From Planctomycetota bacterium (GTDB lineage: Bacteria > Planctomycetota > Planctomycetia > Pirellulales > Lacipirellulaceae), in assembly GCA_029259915.1 (NCBI GenBank), contig JAJDED010000038.1:30314-94313 (forward strand): 64,000 bases of DNA, read 5' to 3'. The translations under genes were made by a program, and so were the position numbers. Positions 51,659-60,714 of the stretch are shown piece after piece. The number at the start of each line of letters is the position of its first letter. Within the stretch, counting starts at the first letter, position 1. The notes beneath the pieces are model-generated. The model was not told the DNA's origin, did not search any database, and was given only the letters and a program-made list of their open reading frames with translations.

Positions 51659-52627
51659 GTGAGGCTTGCTATCAACCCGTCGGCCCCCTATCTAGTGGAT
51701 CTCACATTGCAGTTAGCCAAGGGCGTTGAAAAGATGCCCGAAGCTGAGCGTGAGCTTCATGGCCAATTGTTTTTGAGCCATCAATGCGCGGATGGCGGCT
51801 TTCATGGGCGTGCCATCCACAGCGATCCTTATTACACCGCATTCGCCCTACGAGGATTGGTTTTATTGGGAAAACTCACCCCAGGGGCAGCACACCGGGC
51901 AACCGATTACTTGCGTTCACAAATGCAGGGCAGTTCCAACATCATCGACCTGATTTCCCTCGTGTTCGCCGCTCGATTGATCGAGTTCTCATCTGGAAAC
52001 CTGGTATTTGAAGACGCAACATCAGATTGGACACGATCTCTTACCGACACGCTGGAACAACTCCGCCGGCCCGACGGTGGCTACTGCAAAACCACAGCGG
52101 GACACGCCAGCAGCACGTACCAAACTTTCCTGATCGCGCTGACCTACGAGCTTTTGGAGCTTCGCCTTCCCGAACCTGAGCAAGCCATCGCTTTTGTCTT
52201 GGGCCAACAACGCGAAGACGGCGGATTTGTCGAAATCGGCGTCATGCGCCGCAGCGGCACCAATCCGACTGCTGCTGCCATTGGGACGTTACGTGTTCTG
52301 CAACCGTTGATCGGCGAAGAAACAATTCCAGCGGAAATTCGACAAGCTGTCGCTAAATTTTTGATCAACTCAACTACGGAAGAAGGTGGCTTCCGGGCCA
52401 ACACCCAAATCCCAATCGCCGACCTGCTCAGTACCTTCACGGCACTGCAAACACTACGCAACTTGGACCATTGGGCGGACGTGAATATCGAAGCCGCGTT
52501 ACACTACGTCCGATCGTTGCAGTTCGGCACAGGAGGTTTCCACGCAGCAGCGTGGGACGAAGAAATCGACGTAGAATACTCGTTCTACGGAGTAGCAGCC
52601 CTGGGACTCCTGCTGGAAGGAAACTAA
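51659..52627 (+). CDS. Prenyltransferase/squalene-oxidase repeat protein (beta-subunit-like alpha-toroid)
   Basis: The 322-residue protein is composed of about five helical repeats. Each contains a Gly-Gly turn: CADGGFHG, RPDGGYCK, REDGGFVE, EEGGFRAN, GTGGFHAA. This is the alpha-alpha toroid of prenyltransferase beta subunits and terpene cyclases, close to the Rab geranylgeranyltransferase beta chain in length. I see no DxDD motif, and zinc-binding residues of protein prenyltransferases cannot be confirmed. It could bind prenyl lipids or process them. It is separated by about 40 nt from the hotdog thioesterase gene. GTG 51659 is used; TTG 51644 adds five residues. Confidence 0.72.
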   Translation: MRLAINPSAPYLVDLTLQLAKGVEKMPEAERELHGQLFLSHQCADGGFHGRAIHSDPYYTAFALRGLVLLGKLTPGAAHRATDYLRSQMQGSSNIIDLISLVFAARLIEFSSGNLVFEDATSDWTRSLTDTLEQLRRPDGGYCKTTAGHASSTYQTFLIALTYELLELRLPEPEQAIAFVLGQQREDGGFVEIGVMRRSGTNPTAAAIGTLRVLQPLIGEETIPAEIRQAVAKFLINSTTEEGGFRANTQIPIADLLSTFTALQTLRNLDHWADVNIEAALHYVRSLQFGTGGFHAAAWDEEIDVEYSFYGVAALGLLLEGN

Positions 52628-52809
52628 CCACAAAGGCACAAAGACACTAAGTGCCTATCCAAGAACCCTCCGAACTGCTGCAGTAGCAGTGCTGGCAATG
52701 AGTACTTGGATAGGTTCTAAGGAAAAGAAGAATAGAAGGAATTTGCTCTTACCCTTCTATTTTCCTCAACAATTCTTCTCCTTCGTGTCTTTGTGCCTTC
52801 GTGGTTCAA
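52625..52809. repeat. Intergenic hairpin with short-period repeat arms and nested perfect dyad (R14)
   Basis: Outer arms at 52625-52650 (ACCACAAAGGC/ACAAAGAC/ACTAAG) and 52778-52809 pair. Inside them CCTATCCAAG (52654-52663) and CTTGGATAGG (52705-52714) form a perfect 10-bp dyad. Confidence 0.72.
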
Positions 52810-52830
52810 TTCTTAACAAGTTTAAGCCGA

Positions 52831-54030
52831 TCACGCGCCGAATTTCCCAAGTCTGCCCGCGTTCGCCAGTGCAAGAGGCATCAGGTACTTCGCTTCGAAT
52901 TGCCCCAGCCCGCCCCGCAGACATTCCGCTTCGCCGAACTTTTCGCACGGATCGGTCCGGCAGTTTTTGGCCACCAACAATGTCGGCACGGGATGCCAAC
53001 TGTGGCTGGCCAACATCGCAGGCGTGCTATGATCGCCGGTACAAATAAACACGTCCGGCCCCAGTGCCATAATCCTGGGAACACACGTGTCGACTTCTTC
53101 GGTCTTCTTCACCTTCGCGTCGAAGTTGCCATCTTCGCCCGTGCTGTCGGTGTATTTGAAATGAATGAAAAAGAAGTCGTACTTATCCCAGTTTAGTTCG
53201 AGAACTTCCATTTGCTCTTCGAGTGTTTGGGCCTGGCCAATAATGTCCATGCCGACGAGCTGGGCCAAACCTTTATACATCGGATACACCGCAATTGCCG
53301 CAGCACGCAGGCCATACACTTCTTCGTAGTTCGGCGGGTTTGGCTTCGGAGAAACACCGCGTAACGTGCAACAGTTTGCCTTGGGCTGGTCGGCCAAAAA
53401 TTCGCGCGCTTGCCGAACAAATTCCGCGGCAACTTCGGCCGTCTTCTCGCTATCGGCTGCGGTAGCCCGCGGCGCAAGTGGAGGCACACCGGTCGCTTGG
53501 GGATCGGTGTCGGCGACATTCCCTCCCAGTCCCTTCCCGCGGAAGACCACAACAAACCGATGTTCTTTCACCGGTTCGACAAAGACTTCGACACCTGGAA
53601 TCGCCACCTGGCGAAGCTTGACGGCCAAGGGGGCACTTTCCTCGGTGGGAATTCTGCCAGCGCGACGGTCGGTGATATTGCCCGAGGCGTCGACTGTGCA
53701 AAAGTTGCAGCGAATCGCCACGTCGCCCTCTACAAGCTGAAATCCAATGCCCGTCGCTTCCAAGGCCCCCCGACCAATGAGGAATTTGATCGGGTCGTAT
53801 CCAAACAGCCCCAAATGCCCCGGCCCGCTGCCAGGGGCTATCCCGGGCTTGACGGGGATGCTGCTGCCGCAGACGCCTTGTTTGGCCAGTGCGTCGAGAT
53901 TTGGTGTGTGGGCGGTTTCCAGTTCAGTGAGTCCACCCGGCTCCTGCGGCAGACCGCCCAATCCGTCGGCGACGAGCATCACTATTTTCGAGTCATTCTT
54001 CACATGCAATTGGCGGGTAAGATCGTGCAT
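52831..54030 (-). CDS. apgM: Cofactor-independent phosphoglycerate mutase (archaeal-type, ApgM)
   Basis: The 399-residue alkaline-phosphatase-superfamily protein carries VMLVADGLGGLP near the start (metal-binding Asp), GSGPGHLGLFGYDP and the late THEDH-like FICTGDHSTPAMLASH. It interconverts 3- and 2-phosphoglycerate in glycolysis and gluconeogenesis with Mn or Mg, without 2,3-bisphosphoglycerate. Length and motifs match ApgM rather than the larger GpmI. It is divergent from pgi, another glycolysis gene, with about 160 nt between them, so coordinate regulation is possible. The ATG at 54030 is used; a shorter start at MLVADG is unlikely. Confidence 0.92.
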   Translation of the reverse strand: MHDLTRQLHVKNDSKIVMLVADGLGGLPQEPGGLTELETAHTPNLDALAKQGVCGSSIPVKPGIAPGSGPGHLGLFGYDPIKFLIGRGALEATGIGFQLVEGDVAIRCNFCTVDASGNITDRRAGRIPTEESAPLAVKLRQVAIPGVEVFVEPVKEHRFVVVFRGKGLGGNVADTDPQATGVPPLAPRATAADSEKTAEVAAEFVRQAREFLADQPKANCCTLRGVSPKPNPPNYEEVYGLRAAAIAVYPMYKGLAQLVGMDIIGQAQTLEEQMEVLELNWDKYDFFFIHFKYTDSTGEDGNFDAKVKKTEEVDTCVPRIMALGPDVFICTGDHSTPAMLASHSWHPVPTLLVAKNCRTDPCEKFGEAECLRGGLGQFEAKYLMPLALANAGRLGKFGA

Positions 54031-54190
54031 TTTTGGGGGCTGGGAACTAGGGGGCTAGGGATTGGGAATGGAGACAAACAATCCTCTATCGTCGCGATTG
54101 CGGGGCTGCTGGCAAGGGCCTGACGGTCGGGCCCACGACTCGCTAAAATTGGGCTGACGAAGTTATTCTCGAGTTCTAATGGAGTGCCCT

Positions 54191-55606
54191 ATGACGTCGG
54201 AGTTGATCCAATACGACCCCCAAGCGGCTTATCTAACCGACCACGGCCTGACGGAGGGTGATTTACGAAATCTGGCTCCCAAGCTTCAAGCGGCGCGGGA
54301 AGAAGTGCTGGCCGATGCCCAGTTGTGGGCGGCCGAGGGCAATGTGCCGGAGGACAAACAACCGCTCGATGCCGGTTTTCACCAATTGCCGGAACGTCTG
54401 CTTGAGGAGTATCGCCAGCAAGGCGCGCAGAGCGAAGTCGCGCGCATCATCGCAACCGCCGATCGCTTGGCCCACGAGGTTGATCGGGTGGTCGTGCTGG
54501 GCATTGGCGGCTCGTACATGGGTGCCCGCGCGATGTACGAAGCAATTTGCCATCCCTATCACAACGAACTGCCGCGGTCAGAGCGCAGCAATCGGCCGCG
54601 TATTTCGTTCGCTGGCAACAACGTCGACAACGACGAGCTACAAGGATTAATCGATCTGCTTTCTGACAAGTCAGGCGGTTCAGTCGACGACCGCTGGGCA
54701 ATCGCGGTGATCAGCAAAAGTGGCGGCACACTGGAAACGGCGGCAGCGTTTCGCGTGTTGTTGCACAAGTTGCGTTCTGCTTGTGGCGACGACAATGAAA
54801 AACTATCACAGCTTGTGGTCCCCGTCACAGGAGATTCCGGCAAACTGTTCGACCTGGCAACCGCGCTGGGTTGTCCCGAGATTTTCGCCGTGCCCGATGG
54901 CGTCGGAGGACGTTTTTCAATCCTCTCGGCGGTCGGCCTGTTGCCCGCGGCGATTCTAGGGATCGACATTGTCCAATTGCTCGAAGGTGCCGTGGCAATG
55001 AACCAACATTTCCGCGACGCCGTCGTGGGAAACAATGCAGTGCTTGATTACACGGGCGTTTGCCACTTAATGGAAACCCGTCGCGGCTGCGATATCCGTT
55101 TGCTTTCAACTTGGGGCAGCCAACTCGAAGCCGCGGGCATGTGGTACGACCAACTTCTTTCCGAAAGCCTTGGTAAACAGGAAAAGGGAGCAGTACCGCT
55201 GACGGTCGTCAACACCCGCGATCTTCATTCCCGTGGTCAACAACACCAACAGGGAAAGCGTGACAAGCTGATCACCAACGTCATGGTCGGCCGCTGTCAG
55301 CGCGATCCCGTTGCGGTCGGCAGCAGCGATTTCAACCAGGATGGCCTGAACGAGTTGGCCCAGAAAACCTTGCCGCAAATTCTCGACGCCGCCACCCAAG
55401 GCACCAACCAAGCCTATTTGGACGATGGTCGTCCCACAACGAATTTGCATCTGCCAGAACTCAACGCACATGTGCTGGGACAGTTCTTCCAAATGCTGAT
55501 GCTCGCCACCGTGGTCGAAGGCCGATTGATCGGTATCAATCCCTACGGGCAGCCGGGAGTGGAAGCCTACAAAAAGAACATGAACGCCATTTTGCGTGGG
55601 AAGTAA
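54191..55606 (+). CDS. pgi: Glucose-6-phosphate isomerase
   Basis: The 471-residue protein has the PGI blocks VLGIGGSYMGARAMYEAI, FAGNNVDNDEL, AVISKSGGTLETAAAFR and the signature VGGRFSILSAVGLLPA. It interconverts glucose 6-phosphate and fructose 6-phosphate. The length is between the short thermophilic and long bacterial forms. ATG 54191 is preferred because GGAG lies 5 nt upstream at 54182-54185; ATG 54179 gives four extra residues. It is divergent from apgM. Confidence 0.93.
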   Translation: MTSELIQYDPQAAYLTDHGLTEGDLRNLAPKLQAAREEVLADAQLWAAEGNVPEDKQPLDAGFHQLPERLLEEYRQQGAQSEVARIIATADRLAHEVDRVVVLGIGGSYMGARAMYEAICHPYHNELPRSERSNRPRISFAGNNVDNDELQGLIDLLSDKSGGSVDDRWAIAVISKSGGTLETAAAFRVLLHKLRSACGDDNEKLSQLVVPVTGDSGKLFDLATALGCPEIFAVPDGVGGRFSILSAVGLLPAAILGIDIVQLLEGAVAMNQHFRDAVVGNNAVLDYTGVCHLMETRRGCDIRLLSTWGSQLEAAGMWYDQLLSESLGKQEKGAVPLTVVNTRDLHSRGQQHQQGKRDKLITNVMVGRCQRDPVAVGSSDFNQDGLNELAQKTLPQILDAATQGTNQAYLDDGRPTTNLHLPELNAHVLGQFFQMLMLATVVEGRLIGINPYGQPGVEAYKKNMNAILRGK

Positions 55607-55622
55607 TATTACTCCACAGGAT

Positions 55623-55711
55623 TGAACCACGAAGGCACGAAGACACAAAGAAACAGAATTAGGTAATAGAAAGATTCAAATTCTTTTATTCCTTAGTGTC
55701 TTCGTGGTTAT
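55623..55711. repeat. Intergenic hairpin with short-period repeat arms (R15)
   Basis: Left arm 55623-55650 (ACCACGAAGGC/ACGAAGAC/ACAAAG) pairs with right arm 55690-55711 (CTTAGTGT/CTTCGTGGT). It follows the pgi stop. Confidence 0.72.
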
Positions 55712-55769
55712 CTTACCTACAACAGTAGAAGTATCCCGCGCGAAACCGCAAGCGAAAGGAAGGTGTTAG

Positions 55770-56459
55770 ATGTCGACTGAGCTAACTTGGTTGGGGCACG
55801 CAAGTTTTTCCCTGCTGATTAACCACCAAACAGTACTCATCGATCCTTATCTGGACGATTCGCCTACGTCGCCAGTGAAAGCCGGCGACGTGACTGCCGA
55901 TTTTATCTTGGTCTCCCATGGGCACTTCGACCACGTCACAGACGTTGTTCCTATCGCAAAACGCACTGGGGCGATGGTCGTGGCCAATCATGAAATTTGC
56001 GAATGGCTCAAGGTGCAGGGAATCGCCGAAGATAAAGTCTCTGTGCTGAATCCCGGTGGCAGCGAGGAATTTCCGTTTGGGCGCGTGAAAATGACCGTCG
56101 CTCATCACAGTTCCAGCATGCCAGATGGATCCTACGGCGGCGTGGCTGGCGGATTTGTCCTCGATTTGTCTGCGGGACGCATCTACTTTGCCGGCGATAC
56201 CGGACTGTTTCTGGACATGAAACTGATCGGCATCGGAGGGCTCGATCTGGCTGTGCTACCAATTGGCGACAAGTTCACCATGGGCCCGGACGACTCTTTG
56301 GAAGCAATCAAATTCCTAAATCCAACTCGAGTGATTCCCTGTCACTACAATACCTGGCCACCCATTGAACAAGATGTCGCCGGTTGGGCCGATCACGTGC
56401 GTTCCCAAACTTCGGCGGAACCGATTGCTCTCGAACCAGGCGGAAAGTTTTCTCTGTAG
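55770..56459 (+). CDS. UPF0173 metal-dependent hydrolase (metallo-beta-lactamase fold)
   Basis: The 229-residue protein has the family start TWLGHASFSL, the metal-binding HGHFDH motif, a late VAHHSSS and the ending VIPCHYNTWP. All expected metal ligands are present, so it is an active-looking hydrolase of the UPF0173 family, whose substrate is unknown. AAGGAAGGTG precedes the ATG by about 7 nt, a strong ribosome-binding site. It is next to an exported protein gene on the same strand. Confidence 0.92.
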   Translation: MSTELTWLGHASFSLLINHQTVLIDPYLDDSPTSPVKAGDVTADFILVSHGHFDHVTDVVPIAKRTGAMVVANHEICEWLKVQGIAEDKVSVLNPGGSEEFPFGRVKMTVAHHSSSMPDGSYGGVAGGFVLDLSAGRIYFAGDTGLFLDMKLIGIGGLDLAVLPIGDKFTMGPDDSLEAIKFLNPTRVIPCHYNTWPPIEQDVAGWADHVRSQTSAEPIALEPGGKFSL

Positions 56460-56484
56460 TACAAAAATCCACCGGAGCCGTGTG

Positions 56485-57438
56485 ATGCCCAAACGACTTG
56501 CAATGCTGGCCTTCTGTGCTTTGAGTTTGCTGAGTGCAATCGGCCAAACTTGTGCGCAAAATGTTCCCTTGCAATGGAAGCTCGTCGCGGGCGACCGCCA
56601 AAGCTACCGAATGAAGCAGGAAGCCCATCTCGATCTGCGGCTCGGAGCTGACAACCGGATGCAGACTTCCATGCGCCGTGTCCTGGATCTTCGCCGAACT
56701 ATCCAAGACATCTATGCCGACGGCTCGGCACAGTTCTCGCTGGAAGTGTTGCGCGTACAACTGACCGTGGAGGGCCCCGACGAGCAACCGGTTCAGTACG
56801 ATTCGCAAGCCAGCGAAGAACCGCGCGGCTTTGCCGCGACACTTACGCCACTGTTCCAAACGCTACTGGAAACAAAACTAGCCGGAACAATCACGCCGTC
56901 CGGCGAAATCACCGATCTCCAGATTCCGGAAAAGCTGGCCCTAATCCTCGCCCAAGGCCCGACGGGAAAAACCTTTGGCAAAACCGCGTCTGCCAACGAT
57001 CTTACGATGCTCGCATCGCTCGGGTTGACTCCCCTGCCCTCGCCTGAAAAACTCTCTATCGGCCACCTGTGGCAGCAATCGCAAACAATCGCCATCGCTC
57101 CGCTAGGACCCTGCACCGCTTCGACAACATATCAACTGGAAAAAATTCGTACACAATTATCAAGCAAATTTGCTATCGTCCGACCGGACGTTACCGTGAC
57201 ACTAGGCAATTCGAGCGAGCATGAAGAATCTTCCGTTGCGATTGATGAACAATCGTCTTCGGGCGAAATTGTGTTCGATCTTACAGCCGGTCGGTTGGAA
57301 TCTTCGCAGATCGAACAGAAAATTACCCTGCGCACGCGTTCTGAGGGATCTGAAGCGATCGGCACTCTCGACCAGTTGCTCGAAATCCACCGTTTGCCTC
57401 CAGCAAAAAAGAGCCCATCGACTGCTGCGAAGGAATGA
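56485..57438 (+). CDS. Exported hypothetical protein (DUF6263-like)
   Basis: The 317-residue protein has a signal peptide (about 1-25, ending CAQ) and a beta-rich body with alternating hydrophobic strands such as YRMKQEAHLDLRL. The overall pattern resembles the DUF6263 family of secreted planctomycete proteins; no catalytic motif is seen. GGAG at 56473 supports ATG 56485; an upstream frame start at 56365 is unlikely because it overlaps the UPF0173 gene. Its stop codon is immediately followed by the end of the convergent Rieske gene (57438/57439). Confidence 0.6.
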   Translation: MPKRLAMLAFCALSLLSAIGQTCAQNVPLQWKLVAGDRQSYRMKQEAHLDLRLGADNRMQTSMRRVLDLRRTIQDIYADGSAQFSLEVLRVQLTVEGPDEQPVQYDSQASEEPRGFAATLTPLFQTLLETKLAGTITPSGEITDLQIPEKLALILAQGPTGKTFGKTASANDLTMLASLGLTPLPSPEKLSIGHLWQQSQTIAIAPLGPCTASTTYQLEKIRTQLSSKFAIVRPDVTVTLGNSSEHEESSVAIDEQSSSGEIVFDLTAGRLESSQIEQKITLRTRSEGSEAIGTLDQLLEIHRLPPAKKSPSTAAKE

Positions 57439-57786
57439 TTACTCGTCGCTCGGTTCGTCTTCGCTTGGCGTCTCGGGCGGAAGTCGAACTTGTATCTCGT
57501 CGCCTTCGACGCGCACGGCATACGTGTTGATACTCAGCCGTGGATTATCGCACCAGGTACCATTGCACACATCGAACCGCCAAGCATGCCAGGGACAGGT
57601 AACAGCCCCTTCTTCGTCGAGCTCCCCCGCTCCCAACGAAGCTCCCATGTGGGGACAAAGATCGTCGATCGCAAAGTAGTTGCCACCTCGGTTAAAAATG
57701 GCGACTAAAGATTCGCCCACCGTAAAACTGGCCCCCTGCCCTTCAGGGATTGCTCCAACTTTGGCGACAGTTACAAAATCGGACAT
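57439..57786 (-). CDS. Rieske (2Fe-2S) domain protein, ferredoxin-subunit type
   Basis: The 115-residue protein has a complete Rieske cluster site: C-x-H (CPHMG) and C-x2-H (CPWHAW). These are separated by 16-17 residues, and LDEEGAVTC precedes the second half. Small single-domain Rieske proteins carry electrons to oxygenases; no oxygenase is adjacent, so the partner is unknown. It is convergent with the exported protein gene, whose stop abuts its own without a gap. Confidence 0.9.
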   Translation of the reverse strand: MSDFVTVAKVGAIPEGQGASFTVGESLVAIFNRGGNYFAIDDLCPHMGASLGAGELDEEGAVTCPWHAWRFDVCNGTWCDNPRLSINTYAVRVEGDEIQVRLPPETPSEDEPSDE

Positions 57787-58080
57787 GCGAGATGGATCCT
57801 ATAATCTGAAACTTGAAATTTTTGTAGCTGTTAGCAATAAGCCCTTAGCTGATAGAAAATAGCCGTTGGCGGAAGCCAGTAGTCCACGGCTACCGCCGGC
57901 GGCTAGAACGCACCACGTTTGAACACGGCAAGTTTACCCTCCCATTGCGCCGAACGAAAGTTCTCCAGCCGGGCACTGGCTTGGTCAGGCGATGCCGACT
58001 ATCCTGGACGGAGTCGACTACTTAGCTTTTGCAAGCATGGCCCCATTGGCACAACGCCATTACCATGAGGAATCTTGTTC
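57787..58080. repeat. Gap with GCTA-type half-arm and one inverted pair
   Basis: A TTAGC/GCTGTTAGC-type half-arm at about 57822-57862 resembles the arm of the repeat at 19425-19507. The pair 57860-57872 and 57893-57905 (TAGCCGTTGGCGG and CCGCCGGCGGCTA) is complementary at about 11 of 13 positions. No gene is seen in the rest of the gap. Confidence 0.5.
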
Positions 58081-58401
58081 GTGACTGATCCTGCTGCCGA
58101 AGTTTCTCTGCGCGATTTTCAGCAATTGATTCGCCAGATGTATCTGGAAAAAGACGTCGCACGCGGCATCGACGGCACGTTCATGTGGCTTATGGAAGAA
58201 GTCGGCGAACTGGCAGCCGCGCTGCGCGAAGGCACCCCCGCGGAACAAGCCGCCGAGTTTGCCGACGTGCTCGCCTGGCTGACGACGATTGCCAACGTGG
58301 CAAACATCGATCTGTCGAATGCAGTGGCCGAAAAGTATGGCTCCGGCTGTCCCGGATGTGGTTTGTTGGTATGCACCTGCAACGATTCGGAGAAGCCGTG
58401 A
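58081..58401 (+). CDS. MazG-like nucleotide pyrophosphohydrolase with Cys-rich tail
   Basis: The 106-residue protein has the MazG helical fold: MEEVGELAAALR (ExxxExx metal-binding motif) and EFADVLAWLTT (ExxD), which together hydrolyse nucleoside triphosphates to monophosphate and pyrophosphate. A C-terminal tail with CPGCGLLVCTC is a likely zinc knuckle. GTG 58081 is chosen because GAGGAA ends 8 nt upstream; TTG 58075 is too close to it. The stop overlaps the next gene in GTGA, so the two are co-translated. It probably removes unwanted or damaged nucleotides. Confidence 0.85.
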   Translation: MTDPAAEVSLRDFQQLIRQMYLEKDVARGIDGTFMWLMEEVGELAAALREGTPAEQAAEFADVLAWLTTIANVANIDLSNAVAEKYGSGCPGCGLLVCTCNDSEKP

Positions 58402-60635
58402 CGCCATTCCACTCCGCTGCAAAGCTGATGCTTTCGGTGTTCGTTGCGCTGTTGATTCTCTCAGCAGATCAATATCTCTGCGCTCAGTCTTTGGAAGAAC
58501 CAAAAATCAGTCAGTTGAATGTCGGCTTCGGGGGAGTTTACAAACTGGGTTGTTGGGCCCCGGTTGAAGTAATCTTAGTTGGCGGTACAGAATCGTATAC
58601 CGGTCGCGTATTGATCACCGCTCCCGACAGCGATGGAGTCCCCACGACCGTTGTTTCCCCCACCGAACGTCCGGTAGGAATCCGCCCCGGGCAAGCGACT
58701 GTGGTGCGACTTAACATCCGCGTCGGTCAGTCCAACAGCCCACTCAACGTCAAATTTTTTGCCGATGGCAAAGTGCGAACCGAGCGCACCTTTTACACGG
58801 GCCCCGAAGCTGGCGAGGGCATGGTTCTGGGAGGCGCACCGGCAACGAACCGCATTTTGCTCGAGTTTGGCCCCGCCTTGGGCCTAGGCGACCTGGTGCG
58901 CGATGAGTCTGGTGAAATTGAATTGCTCGAATCGCGAATCGCTCACCTTGAGAGTGCGGCAAACTTGCCGACCCAATGGTTCGGATACGAAGGATTGGAA
59001 ACGGTCGTGCTGTCCACCTCGCAGGTGGAACTTTATCGTCCGCTTTTTCAAAATCCTGGCCGCGTTGAAGCCTTGCGGCAATGGGTCGAGTTGGGTGGGA
59101 AGCTCGTCGTTTTCTGTGGCCAGAGTGCGGAAGAGTTGCTTGGCAAGGATGGTCCCCTGGCCCCACTTATGCCGGGAAACTTCGAAAAAATGGTGCCGCT
59201 CCGACAACCGCAGGCCATCGAATCGTTCAGCGGTTCCGACCAGTCCATCCCTCGCAATCAGCGGCTCGATTTGCAGGTGCCCCAGCTGACCAACGTCCAG
59301 GGAAAAATCCTAGCGCATGCCGGGCGCGAGGAAACGAATCTTCCGCTGGTCGTACAATCACGTTTGGGATTGGGGGAGCTGGTTTTTGTGGGACTCGATT
59401 TCGATCGCCCACCACTTCGCGATTGGGCCGGACGCACCAGCTTTCTGCGCAAAGTACTCAATTTTGAACATCGTGTTGCCACCGACCAATCGACAGGTCC
59501 GACTTATGGCGGGGCCGATTCCGACGACATGACCGCCAAGCTCAGAATCGCATTGGACAAACAATTTACCGGCGTGCAAATCGTGCCGTTCGCTTTGATC
59601 GCGCTGTTGGTCGTCGGCTACATTCTGCTCATTGGCCCCGGCGATTACTTCCTGGTCAAAAAAATCCTAGGCCGAGCCGAGCTCACCTGGCTCACATTCC
59701 CGGCCATCGTGGTCGGTATCTCCGCAGCCGCTTATTGGTTTGCCAATTGGTCCAAAGGCGATCAACTCCGAGTGAATCAAATCGAGGTTGTCGACGTCGA
59801 CTCCACGAATAAGTTCGCGCACGGCACAGTTTTCACACATTTCTTCACACCTCAAGTCGATCAATTCCATTTGACGATTCAGCCAAACCTTTTGGGAAGC
59901 GTGCCCCCGCAAGAAACGACCCAATTGGTTTCTTGGCTGGGGCTGCCCGGCTACGCGATGGGAGGCATGCAAGGCAATCGTGTGCAATCCTCGGTTTTCG
60001 ACCGCGGCTATTCTTTTGGCGAATCGCTCGCAAGCATCCAGGGGATGCCTGTCCAGGTTTGGTCGACCAAAACAATCACCGCCCGTTGGACAGCGCCAAT
60101 TGGCGAGCCGTTGCAAGCCACACTCCGCCGCTCGGGAGAAGAACTTCTGCAAGGGTCGATCGTCAACCACTCGGAACTATTCTGGCATGGTGCAATACTT
60201 CTCTACGGCCGCTGGGCGTATCCTCTTGGCCGTCTGACGCCCGGGGCGTCGTTGGCCATCGGCGAAGACGACCAGCCACGCACGGTAAAAACTCTGCTGA
60301 CCAGCGCTACTGCAGGTGACCAAACCGTCACACACACTGCCGACGATGGAACGATACCATTTCGACTGGCCGAGGACGACGTAACTCGGCTGGCAAAGAT
60401 CATGATGTTTTTCGAGGCCATTGATGGCCACAGCTATACGGGCGGGTACAATCGATATCAAGCGTCGTTGGATTTGAGCCACATGCTCGCGCAGGAAAAC
60501 ATAGCGATCCTATTGGCGCAAACCCACGAATCAAGTAGCCAATGGTTCCACAACGACCAACCCATACAAAGCGATGAAGATCACCACTGGACCTTCTACC
60601 GATTTATTTTGCCTGTTGCAGAGAAAGAAAAATAA
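58398..60635 (+). CDS. Exported/membrane hypothetical protein coupled to mazG-like gene
   Basis: The 745-residue protein has a signal peptide (about 1-30) and a long extracytoplasmic part. A Gly-rich FFADGKV-type beta region and an ELGGKLVVFCGQSAEELLG segment lie within it. Two membrane helices at about 400-455 (FALIALLVVGYILLIGPGDY and LTFPAIVVGISAAAYW) separate it from a second soluble part. No known catalytic motif was recognised. GTG 58398 overlaps the MazG stop by 4 nt and has GGAG 5 nt upstream. The ABC ATPase gene 80 nt downstream on the same strand could form an operon with it; no ABC permease follows. Confidence 0.65.
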   Translation: MTPFHSAAKLMLSVFVALLILSADQYLCAQSLEEPKISQLNVGFGGVYKLGCWAPVEVILVGGTESYTGRVLITAPDSDGVPTTVVSPTERPVGIRPGQATVVRLNIRVGQSNSPLNVKFFADGKVRTERTFYTGPEAGEGMVLGGAPATNRILLEFGPALGLGDLVRDESGEIELLESRIAHLESAANLPTQWFGYEGLETVVLSTSQVELYRPLFQNPGRVEALRQWVELGGKLVVFCGQSAEELLGKDGPLAPLMPGNFEKMVPLRQPQAIESFSGSDQSIPRNQRLDLQVPQLTNVQGKILAHAGREETNLPLVVQSRLGLGELVFVGLDFDRPPLRDWAGRTSFLRKVLNFEHRVATDQSTGPTYGGADSDDMTAKLRIALDKQFTGVQIVPFALIALLVVGYILLIGPGDYFLVKKILGRAELTWLTFPAIVVGISAAAYWFANWSKGDQLRVNQIEVVDVDSTNKFAHGTVFTHFFTPQVDQFHLTIQPNLLGSVPPQETTQLVSWLGLPGYAMGGMQGNRVQSSVFDRGYSFGESLASIQGMPVQVWSTKTITARWTAPIGEPLQATLRRSGEELLQGSIVNHSELFWHGAILLYGRWAYPLGRLTPGASLAIGEDDQPRTVKTLLTSATAGDQTVTHTADDGTIPFRLAEDDVTRLAKIMMFFEAIDGHSYTGGYNRYQASLDLSHMLAQENIAILLAQTHESSSQWFHNDQPIQSDEDHHWTFYRFILPVAEKEK

Positions 60636-60714
60636 ACCGCACATTATTCAGCATTCATTCAGAAATCAGAAATCAACATTCTCCCCACACCTCTAACCCC
60701 TTAAGTCGTCTGCC

